Positions 33,982-43,811 of a stretch of DNA of 64,000 nt are shown here, in pieces. Within the stretch, counting starts at the first letter, position 1. Each line of letters begins with the position of its first letter. Source of the stretch: Syncephalis plumigaleata (lineage: Eukaryota; Zoopagomycota; Zoopagomycetes; Zoopagales; Piptocephalidaceae); contig JAIXMF010000014.1 in NCBI GenBank assembly GCA_025201365.1, positions 124,001 to 188,000 of the forward strand, given 5' to 3'. Both the position numbers and the translations under genes were made by a program. The notes beneath the pieces are model-generated. The model ran no database searches and was not told the origin of the DNA. It saw nothing but the letters and a program-made list of their open reading frames with translations.

Positions 33982-36900
33982 TTATTCATCATCATGGAAT
34001 GCCATTAGTTCGTTGACACCAACTAGTTTACGCACTAGTGCACCTATACGCTCCTGACCACGAATGAGTTCGGATAAACCGGCAGAATAGGCGAACCAAT
34101 AGACCACACACATATCAGTGGTACGTGGTCCTTCATGATACGACGGTGACGTATTTGACGTGTTTCCGTTCTCCGTATGCGATTGCTGCTGTTGTACCAG
34201 AGAACTTTCCTCGTTTAACGATTCGTCCGTCTCGCGAGAACCAGACGGCTCAAACGCTAACCACGATGAATGTAGGGCAATCTTACGAGCAGCACGCGCT
34301 GAAGGTAAATAGGCGGGCAGCGGTAATTTCGTACGCAATGAACCTGCTACCACATGATAATAAAGTAATATTGCAGCACCCTTGAGTCAAATAAAAAAAA
34401 TATTGCATCGTCATTAGTATTTGTACAATAATGATAATGATAATGATAATAATGACAACTTACTAAATCACGATGTGCCGCAATGTTTGGCGCCATTACT
34501 CGACGGATATTAGCCGGATGTGATTGTAATGCTGCTGACCGCATACTAACTAGCCAGGCCATACTATTACGAATGACGTGAATCATTTGTGCGTAAACGT
34601 CAACAGGAAATGGACCTTTGAGACGTGGTTCAGCGGCTGCCGCCTGTAAAAGTTCATTCGCGCGTACTAGCCGCGTTTGTAGGCTATGAATGTGCTTTGC
34701 GGCTTTCTCATAAATGATTGGCGACTGAACGTCATCATAGTCCAGTACACGTAATGCCGATATTATAGAGTAGGTCTGGCCTAGTTCATGAATGACCATG
34801 CTAAGTAATTTACGTAGTTCGCTACGTGCAAAGAACGGCCACACCAACTGGTGAAGGGCAATGCAAAGAAGCAATCCTATTAGTACACCGGCTCCACGCT
34901 CTAGACATAGAACAAGGGCAGACTGTCCATAGCGTACACCAGAGTAGTAGATCAGCACCGTTGAGGTGGCCGTTAACAACGAGACAATGGCGAATTTTAG
35001 AGTTTTCCGATGATAGACCATTCTCCAGCAAATAATTCCTAATACATACGTAAATATATAAGTATAATCAATGAATTGTGCTAGCTATCCTATAGAATAG
35101 ATCGATTACACTCACCGTGTATCATTAATAGAATTGTTACGAGATATGGATCATCCGGATCGCTGGCTACTAGAACAACAATTGACCATACTGTTGCCAT
35201 AATAGTGCCCAGTAAACGGAATGTACCCAAAAGGAAGGTTGAACCCATGTCAATACTAAGAACGAAAAGTGCCTAATGTACACACATATACCCATTAGAA
35301 TAGATTTATAGATGGTTATGCTAGCTCACTTACTGTTATCAATGCCCATTGACCATGGACACGTTGGAAAAACGCATCGGTATCCTCGTTAATGTAGCCG
35401 GTTAACGAAATGAAAAAGGCACATAACGCCATTTTAAATGCAAATTTAACTCGATAGCCCTGACACCAATGAACGGTACGCCAGATGAACATACGCGTCT
35501 TACCGCCAACAGGGTCGTACACGTTACGCGCTGTCGTGAATGCTTGCGACCTTTCCTCCAATGATCAAATTGTCTCTTGCTTTGCTTGTTGGTCGTTTCA
35601 TTCTTATCCGACTCGTATAGTCGTTCCGCTATTACAATAAACATATAAACATGTGTATAAGTACACGTTGTTGTATTATTGTTGTTATTAAATGAGACAT
35701 CTACCTACCGTATTCCATGTAGTCGCCACCATCAATGGCGGTATCATAGGTGTTATCTCGACGACGCATCCATTTCCTAATGCCTACGCTTGGCCACCAT
35801 ACTTTCCACTGATGTTTATCGCGTCTAATAAGAAATTGCGGTTCAAGTTCTAGTAGGCCGCGCATCTTAAGTGCAATCTCCTTAACGAATAGATGAAACC
35901 AAACGCTAGAAAATGCTCCTCACGCTGTCCTATCGAGCGTATATACTATAGATCTCGCGTACGCACTCCTTCTGTGCTTCATCGTAGTAGATTAGTGCTT
36001 CATTAAGCGTTTGACCAAGCTGCACTTGTCGACGTCTACCCTCCTCCAAGTTCATCGTCTCGGAATGTGCCCTCACGCCACCCAATGGAAGCCACGAGGT
36101 AAGCAGGCAAAAGAATGCGCGCGTGTACGATCCAGGGAATACGTCCTGTTCGACAATGTCATTCATCGAGTCTAATACACCGGTGCACGCTCCCACCAGT
36201 TTAATCACTGCATCGCGTGTCAAATCGATCATACGCGCGAGTAACACGATGTCACCTCTTCCCTCCAATCGATCCCTAATGCTAATCTGACCTAAATGAC
36301 GTCTTAATTCATCGAAACTAGGTTGATTACTCCTGGTGACACCGCATTCTCCTCCATCTCCTCTACTTCCGGAGTAGATGGTATTGTCGATCGAGCACTA
36401 CGAGATAGTGGCATTTGCATCATTTCCATTTCTTTTGCAGCCAAGCTTCCTCCTCTGCAATGCAATACCATACTTGCCAAATGCTGTTGAATACTAATTA
36501 GAAGCATGGCAAGTTTTTTGTAGTCGCGCGGATTATGTCGAGCGATATTCACCTCGTACACGGCGTGTTTAGTAAGTTTCACCAATGATGGCACAGACAA
36601 TGACATTTGCTCCTTTGTCTGAATCAATTCTTTGATACGCTCTGCTCTTGACTTTCTCGGTAATGATGTGTCCTGCGAATTATCATCATCATTAAAACTA
36701 TTAGCATTAGTATTATTACTGCTGATATCGTTTTCATAGCGTGTCTGGTTTGGCGTATTAAATGCAAACGACAGTGATGGTGCCATAAATTCGTTTGCAG
36801 TTTGAATGAGTTGATTCTTAATATCCTTAATAGTTTTAGTAGTGGCAAGCCTAGAATACATATTGAACATTAGCAATGATTAATCCAGGTGAGCGAATAT

Positions 36901-38005
36901 ACTCGTCTAATTACCTTCGTGTTTCACTGGCAGTAGTTGGAAATACTAGTATATTCACGATAAGCGACAATCCTATTCCCAACAGAATTGGTATGCAAAT
37001 GTTGTATAATAGTTTGGATTGAATACCGGTGCGGCGGTTCCTTTCGTTAAACCGAATACCATTGGAAGAATAGTGAAATGGCCCGACTGCGAAAAGCGCG
37101 GGAATCGTACACGAATCCATGTTACCCAGAACACGCCCGTGAAGAAGAACGACATGGCGATCCAGCGACCGGCACTGGGGCTCCTGCCTATTCGAACCTG
37201 GGCGGCATTGGCACTACTACCAATGGCATGCTCTATGGCTACGTAAGCAATACCTAAGCCAAGAGCAAGTGCACTAAGGACGGTTGCCTCCAAATGAGCG
37301 CCGATCGGTCGAACTGGCTGAATCAGCACTATCGATGGTATGATTAAATAGCTACTTGCACCTAGAATGCTGGATATCGGCCTAATAATCACCGTCATTA
37401 TAGCTATGAAATACAGGGTCGATCCTTTAGCGGTACGCATTAGCACGCCCAATTCTACCAAATCGACTAGCCATTGCCATAATCGTTTTCGATATTTTTC
37501 CCATCGTGATGGTATCGATTCAGTTGGAAATGATGATAACGACTCTAAATTAGTTGTGGTAGCATCTATACTGGAACGATGTACACCACGTAGAACACTG
37601 GCGGCGGCTGCAGCAAGCGTAGGCTCGGAATAAACGGTATCGAAATCAGTTTGCATTCGTTGTATGGGCTCCATCGACCAGAGCGACATGTAGATACGAG
37701 AGGCATTGGACGTTCATCGCCATCATCGTCATCGCCATCATCACTGTTAACATGCGACATTCTTCCATTAAGATATCGTCTATGTCGTAGATCGCATTGC
37801 TTTGTGGTAATATCAGGATACTTTTTTGATTAGCTGATGTACTAGCATGATTTTCTTTATCATTAACAGCAGCAGCATTACTATGATTAAGTTCACGCTC
37901 TGTTGTACTAGAGGTAAGAGGAGTGCTGGGACGCTGTAACTTGAATAAACGAGGATTAGCATTATGTTTGCTGCCAACCAGCTCGGAATCGTTTTCGTCT
38001 ACCAT
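33982..38005 (-). CDS. DUF2421/FUSC-type multi-pass membrane protein (brefeldin A-sensitivity-like)
   Basis: Large fungal membrane protein of the group with two FUSC/aromatic-acid-exporter-like membrane blocks and a C-terminal DUF2421. From the start at 38005 comes a disordered acidic N-terminus. First membrane block: WQWLVDLVELGVLMRTAKGS, IRPISSILGASSYLIIPSIV, LSALALGLGIAYVAIEHAI, WIAMSFFFTGVFWVTWIRV, ILLGIGLSLIVNILVFP. A soluble stretch follows (35930-36880), then the second block: GYRVKFAFKMALCAFFISLTG, TFLLGTFRLLGTIMATVWS, GAGVLIGLLLCIALHQLVW. The C-terminal DUF2421-like part ends LRTKLPLPAYLPSARAARKI... to 33982. About seven introns. Frame changes near 37750, 37690, 37030 and 36310 break otherwise continuous family sequence. 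Probably transport-related; substrate unknown. Confidence 0.85.
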
Positions 38006-38554
38006 AGTGTTTTGTTGTTGTTGTTGTTGTTGTTATGTGATTAATTCAATACTTCATTACTTTGTATAAACATGAATGCCAAATGGATAAATAAATAAAA
38101 CAAAATGCAGGGAAAAACCAAGTGCAAAAAAGAAGATCGCAGTGTTACAATAGCTGTATTGATGTACCTATATCTCATGATAAGTCACGACACTTGTAAA
38201 TATGTCAGCAGTTCCTACCTGACCAGATCACGACAACATCAGTTGATCTCGGCTATGACGACAACATTCGCCGTCATTCTGTAAATCTATTAATACTACA
38301 AATCAGCCGAGCAGTCATAAGAGAATCTTGTGATTCTATATTACTATTACTATTATATTTCTACTTATCTAACTATTATTATAAATACTTCACCATTATC
38401 TTGTAAATAAAGAAGTAACGAATTAACTATCAATTTCTCTCTCTGTGTCTACTTGTGTTTAAAAGTGTTTATTTAAATTGTCTTACTTTCTCTTTAACGT
38501 TAGCTACAACGTAAACAGCAGTCGCATTTTATAGTAAACTGATGATCAATTTAC
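38006..38554. other. Upstream region of the DUF2421 gene
   Basis: About 550 bp up to the TIR element. A GTT repeat (38012-38033) lies immediately before the start codon, presumably in the 5' UTR. Otherwise AT-rich with no feature seen. Confidence 0.4.
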
Positions 38555-38556
38555 TA

Positions 38557-38722
38557 CAGGCTTTTTCCATCCAATTTGCGCAGTTAGCCTTCTGTTTTAT
38601 GAATAAATAATATTTAACACTTACAGTAAGTACCCCCGTATTTTTTTTTTAAGAGGATTGACGATACAATGGGTTAATTTGTTATTTGATGTTTGGATCA
38701 CTCTTGATCTTGATCTTGATCT
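38557..38722 (-). ncRNA. 3' noncoding block after the Fanzor stop; candidate guide-RNA region
   Basis: Counterpart of 30060-30198. Conserved words right after the stop (CCAAACATCAAATAACAAAT) and near the terminus (TAAGTGTTA, TATTATTTATTC, AAGGCTAACTGCGCAAATTG). A GATCAA repeat just after the stop (about 38700-38722) is specific to this copy. Role inferred from position and conservation only. Confidence 0.35.
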
Positions 38723-38873
38723 TCATTTAGTGAATTTTTGGGGATGTACCAGCTCAGGAGGAGGAACGACACGTCGTTGAAATTGTGTTGGAATACCCTT
38801 GTCCTTGCGAACACTGCGAATAATCTGAATGAAGTTCAGACATGCAGCCATATCCCGATTCCATAAACGATAA
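38723..38873 (-). pseudogene. Fanzor C-terminal fragment in the deleted element
   Basis: Reads YRLWNRDMAACLNFIQIIRS then VRKDKGIPTQFQRR and ends at a stop. WNRD is the motif holding the third RuvC catalytic aspartate in Fanzor/TnpB proteins. The frame is clean over these ~50 codons but has no N-terminal part, so it cannot make a nuclease. Confidence 0.85.
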
Positions 38874-39131
38874 TCAATAGCTACTTATAAGTACATGACA
38901 TGGCAATATCCAACTATACTAGTACACTTGTATCGTCTACCTTATAGAATTGATTATGATAGTTATCACTATCAATAAATGATCCATTACTAATACTGAA
39001 TTGTTATTATTATCATGCTGTGTCAATTGGCATTTCTATGATGATAATGTGCTAACAATTGTGTAATCTATTTATTAATAAACTGCAAATGTTAAAGGAT
39101 AAATGCGCAAATTGGATGGAAAAACACTGTA

Positions 39132-41637
39132 TTTTATTGTAACATAAAGATCAGAAACAAGGTTTTTCTAACCGATTAACAGAGTTAATCTTTAATTTTT
39201 GTTTTTATTAATTAATAGATTTGCACAATTGCTAACAACATTAGTTAAATAGATCCTTTATTAATAAACGTGTAAACTTTTGTAATGGAATGTTAATAAA
39301 TTTATCAACTATGTATGACACTAAAAACAATAGAGTAATTTGAATGAACTTATTAATAAATCTTTATTCACTCGTTCCACTGCTCATTCCACTACTATTC
39401 TATGCATTCCACTATACTCCTCTTTCTCTGCTGTACCTGTCAATACTATTCAATGTAATTGCTTGTTTATTCTTACCATACTCATGTCACTACTAGTGCA
39501 TTGCTCACTAATATACTCGTTTTACTCATTTGCTCATTCGCTCGTTATTCACATATCCATTGCCGTGACACTCGTTGGAGGTGGATATGTTCACTAGTGC
39601 ACTTGTGAACGCACTCGCTTTGTTTACGCGTTACTTCTTTATTCCTCTCACTATTTGATCTGCCAATCATCATTCCTGCTTCCCTTGATTCTTTTGCTTA
39701 CTCTTCCACCTCTACCCGTCTTTCCCCGTTAGCCACTCTCCATCTGCTCCTCACTACGCTAACACTACACGTCGCTTACCTGAATACACTCTCATACCTG
39801 TACTCCTCTTCTCATTACTCGTTTGTTGTTCTCGGTCACCTTCACTATTCGTATATTCCTATTCCTATTGTTGCTGCTGCTCTAGCAATAAGTCAACGCC
39901 ACGTCATACGTTTACGCATTATATTCGTTCTCTCTATTGTCTTTACTTCTTTGCAGCTTGTGATGCTTCTCTACGGACAGCCATTACAATTACACGTTAT
40001 ATGCACTTTATTCCACTGTGTTTGTCCTCCACTCTATAACACTTGTACACGATAAGTCTACACTGTTTATTTGTATTCTAGTCTGGTGCTTGTACTTGTG
40101 CACGATACTCCTGCTACTTGTTGACCCTCTCCCTTGTTTATCAAACTACGATACTGCGCTCTCGTCAGATTCGTACCAGTTACCCGTATTCTATCACTGT
40201 ATGCTCCTATGGAATACTCACACTGTTTGCTTACCGGTCTGTATGCATATCGTCATCAGTCTGTATTGACTATTAGGAGTAGCTTTATATGCGTACATGC
40301 AGGTTAGTCGACCAGGAATGTACTGCTATAGCTTCTCCCGGTAGTATACCACTTGCTAAAGCATATTGTTTGGTTAATACCGCTCACAGCGAACACAGCT
40401 TCTCAATAGTTTATTGACAGCACTGCTTGTTGCTTGTACTGATAGCTCGTTCGCTTACTCGTCCACTACTTTATTCATACACTCGTATCTCTATTGATTA
40501 TTTGTAATCTATACGGTAAGTGGTGTATACGCGTTATTCACTCTATTCACTAGCTGCTGCTGCTGCTCCTCTTTCTTGTCCTGTCAACTCTGTTTATTTG
40601 TTTGTTTGTATTCTATAAACATATATGCTCATTCGCTCTACTCACTCTTACTGCTATCCATACTACTTGTTCCTCTGCTTCTATTCTCATTCAGCCAATA
40701 AACACCGTATCAACTTCATACATATCATTGTATTCTCTACACTTTATTGAGCATACTCTGCTTTCAACCAATACAACTAGCTAACTGCTGCTACTACCAC
40801 TGCTATTCCTATCATTCATATTCAGTTATAAGCAGTATACAGTCAACTAGAATATATCACTCATCCACTCACTGATTATGCATTAATATCGATGGATGTA
40901 TATTTACCTGTAGTCATTATAATGAATTGTATAGCAAATCATCGAACAACACAATAGATGCTGACCATCTGACATGATCGTGCGTGCATTGACATGAATA
41001 CACTATTACTACCTAATATTTGAATCATGAACTATAACTGAATGACAGCATGGCTTACAAGTAGAAACAATGGTTTAATGGTCATTGCCATCATAGTTGG
41101 ATCGTGTAATTGTCTTTATTAATCAATGGTATGTACGTCTATTAGCTTAGACACTTTCTAGTTATAATCGATACACTATTAGTATACGGTAAGTACCGAG
41201 CAGTAGCTGATTCATTCTACTAAAATGCTAATATGTCATTGATTCGATTAGCAATCATATAGACAATGAGAATGTGATGATACTCGCACAGCATGACCAT
41301 ACAACTGCTGATATCGCTCAATGATTTAATGATTTCATCATCAATAAAACATATTCACTATTTCGATACAATAGTATTCTAGCTTTTAATTGTATTACTG
41401 CAATATAATTTATTCGTCATTAGGAGTATAGTCAGTCATATATAAAAGATGTTTGTATGATCAGTTGACTTGTCGTCGTATATACTAATAATAGTAATAG
41501 TATTATCAAGATCATCATCGTTATTATTAGATAGCCAATCAGCTTTTGTTAATCATATTTTATTATAACATAAAGATCAAATACCATTTGTAACTAATAC
41601 TTGGATATTCCAAATGATTCTATCATGACGTTAACAA
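39132..41637. other. Gene-free region with a decayed TIR-element end and a pyrimidine-rich tract
   Basis: Starts with a decayed element end (39158-39230: GGTTTTTCTAACCGATTAAC, then ATTAATAGATTTGCACAATT). 39340-40830 is C/T-rich on the plus strand, with repeated CTCGT words like 7875-8600. Short open frames there are low-complexity. A ~25 bp sequence near 39131-39155 (TTTTATTGTAACATAAAGATCA) recurs as a close direct copy at 41560-41582. 40860-41560 is AT-rich with no feature seen. Confidence 0.45.
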
Positions 41638-42903
41638 TTAGGATTGTATATGACGAGCATTTAGACGCTCCACTACTCGAAGTAGTTGTTCCTTATTATT
41701 GTAGTAATAGTCTATGCGAAGTCGATGGATATGTTGGAATTTAGCGCTGTAAGCCGAGGACACCGCATCAAGCTGAGGATTCATCACTTTGGCTAGACGT
41801 TGCAAGCAGAGAGCCGGCTGTTGTAGTTTCTTCAAATCATCAAGTACGCTATTCTTGTCGGGAGAGTATTCGAAATCGAGACATTGCCATAGGTTGGATT
41901 TACCGTCGTTCTTATTGGCGTAATCGATCATCGCGGCGGCCACCGTCTTATCGTCATGCGCGCTATTCGTGTAATCCCAAGTGCCAACGTAATGCGCGGC
42001 TCGATCATTCGCCCAGGCGGGACGGCTTCCCTCGGGGAATGACGGCAACTGACGGCCCATGAACACGACCACTTGTTTGCCTTGCGCGAGTATCTCGCCG
42101 AGAGTGGGCCATGGCGCGCTGGCGTCATTGCGTTCAAGCATCTTGCCCGGTAGGTACTCCTCGAGTTTCTGCTTAATGGCCATGGCATTCTTACTTGCAT
42201 CACCGTCGAAATCGCCATACTCAAGGGTGATCACTTCATCGGGATTGGCCTTGAGAAAGTCGCGCACTTGCGCTAGATGATTGTCAAGCGGGCTGCCTAG
42301 TGCACGAGATGGCCCCATACCATGACATGTGATAACGCTGCCATCACCGATGACACACGTATCAATGTCGAAGGCGCGAATACCGTCCTTGAGTTGCGTG
42401 TCAATATCATGATCGGGCTGATTCTCCCAGAAACATTTACGCATCCATTCTGGCGCGTCTTTACACATCATGGGCAGTCCTTTGGTGCAGAGATTGATGC
42501 TACCCTTGCAAGTATCCTTCCACGCACCGCACACTTTCGTCGGCGATTTGCACACTGTGCCCCAGGCGGTGCACAAACCACCGAGGAATGGTGGCAATTT
42601 CGTTTTACATTCTTTCGAGGTGGACTCGCACTTTTCGGTCCAGCCGCCGACGCATTCTTGTTCGCTTTTAACGCAAAAGTTCTTAGCACCTTCACACTGT
42701 TCGATATTGGCGCAATCCGGGCGCAAGTTATAGGCTACCGAGTTGTGCGTACCGGGAAATGTGAATTTACTATAGGGAATACTGCAGTATTTCTCGGAGC
42801 CATTACATTTACGGGTAGCATTCTGAGCCGATGCCATATCGACCTGCAATATGGCACTCGCTGCTAATAGCACGGCAATGACAAAGGTAGAACGAGACAT
42901 CAT
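41638..42903 (-). CDS. Secreted PI-PLC-like phosphodiesterase with Cys-rich insert (copy C, intronless)
   Basis: Intact 421-codon single exon. Signal peptide MMSRSTFVIAVLLAASAILQ...ASA. YSKFTFPGTHNSVAYNLRPD holds the first catalytic His. The Cys-rich insert spans CEGAKNFCVKSEQECVGGW to CKDAPEWMRKCFWENQPDHD, with cysteines spaced as in copies A and B. Then DGIRAFDIDTCV, with no intron at the point where A and B have one, VITCHGMGPSRALG (second His), VITLEYGDFDGD, WPTLGEILAQGKQVVVFMG, YVGTWDYTNSAHD and FQHIHRLRIDYYYNNK. Higher GC than the other two copies. Predicted extracellular phospholipase or phosphodiesterase; both active-site histidines are present. Confidence 0.9.
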   Translation of the reverse strand: MMSRSTFVIAVLLAASAILQVDMASAQNATRKCNGSEKYCSIPYSKFTFPGTHNSVAYNLRPDCANIEQCEGAKNFCVKSEQECVGGWTEKCESTSKECKTKLPPFLGGLCTAWGTVCKSPTKVCGAWKDTCKGSINLCTKGLPMMCKDAPEWMRKCFWENQPDHDIDTQLKDGIRAFDIDTCVIGDGSVITCHGMGPSRALGSPLDNHLAQVRDFLKANPDEVITLEYGDFDGDASKNAMAIKQKLEEYLPGKMLERNDASAPWPTLGEILAQGKQVVVFMGRQLPSFPEGSRPAWANDRAAHYVGTWDYTNSAHDDKTVAAAMIDYANKNDGKSNLWQCLDFEYSPDKNSVLDDLKKLQQPALCLQRLAKVMNPQLDAVSSAYSAKFQHIHRLRIDYYYNNKEQLLRVVERLNARHIQS

Positions 42904-43811
42904 AGGAAAATAAGCGTGATTGATTGATGGTAAGTACGTGAAATGAAGAGAAAGAAGAAGGAAAGAAGACGGCGACGACAGCTTTAAAAGGATACGAGTA
43001 TCGAATGTTGAATATAGCGCTTCAAGCGCTATTGAAAGGCAGGAAAGTCGTGGAGGTGAAACGTGAAGAAGTAAAATGACTTGCTTACGGGCTGCTGCTC
43101 TATAAAAGCTTAGAAAAAAGGCGTCGGAATATATGTAGGAACCGGCTTAATTGCAATAATTGGCATTAGAATAGGCGCGTTCACATGCACACATGCACAT
43201 CTATAGAGTTATACAACATGCTCTGTGGCACAAGCAACGTAAAATGATTCAATACGCTGTTTCACCTTTTGTGTTCCCGGTGGGGGCGCACACTCCTAGA
43301 GGATAAACTAGACGGGGTTCGCCTTACTCCATGTTATCTATCCGCTTTTAGTAATTGTGATTAATAAACAATTCGCGTGATTATTGCTCATTACACGAAT
43401 ATAACACATACACGTACACAACATACATTAGATTAGATTAGATTAGAGCAGAGCTGCGTGCATGTATATGTGTACGTCCATCTACTCCTATACTATTCAT
43501 ATCATATTGATACGCTCTAAACTTGCTTTTTTACAACTAATGAATGGTATAATACAACGAGGAGATCAAGTATCATGGACAAATGTTGTTTCATTGAAAT
43601 ATGAGAAACGCATGCTTCGTATACAAAGAGTAACACCCTAAAACAGTGCCGTGATTCAACGTAGAATGACAATAATACTTGTAACCGGAATTATTGCCAT
43701 AGGAATAAAAAGTAATAATAAAATACATAATGAAATTTAAAACATGCAAAAGTTAAAACAGCGAATCGTCACATTAGCATGAGGGCACCCATATGCACAT
43801 GCTACATCTTG
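42904..43811. other. Upstream region of PI-PLC copy C, with a GC-rich patch
   Basis: About 900 bp without a gene. 43277-43325 is unusually GC-rich for this window (GTGGGGGCGCACACTCC, then GACGGGGTTCGCCTTACTCC). It is not a tRNA by arm structure and is not identified. A GATTA repeat lies at 43431-43446. Confidence 0.45.

Larger units (their letters stand above)
38555..39131 (-). mobile_element. Internally deleted Fanzor TIR element, 577 bp
   Basis: TA at both borders (38555-38556, 39130-39131). Ends: CAGGCTTTTTCCATCCAATT at left and its inverted mate GCGCAAATTGGATGG then AAAAACACTG at right. Read on the minus strand from 39131, the first ~250 bp match 59839-60098 of the large element. At about 38882 the sequence jumps straight to the last ~50 Fanzor codons (38873-38723), then to the 3' noncoding end. 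This is a simple internal-deletion product: both ends kept, middle lost. Confidence 0.88.

Noticed and set aside
42322-42867. 181-codon plus-strand frame
   Set aside because: Exact antisense shadow of PI-PLC copy C, whose signal peptide, catalytic motifs and cysteines are on the minus strand.
43277-43325. Possible tRNA (GGGGTTCGCC looks like a T-arm)
   Set aside because: No T-loop consensus, no acceptor stem pairing and no anticodon arm on either strand.
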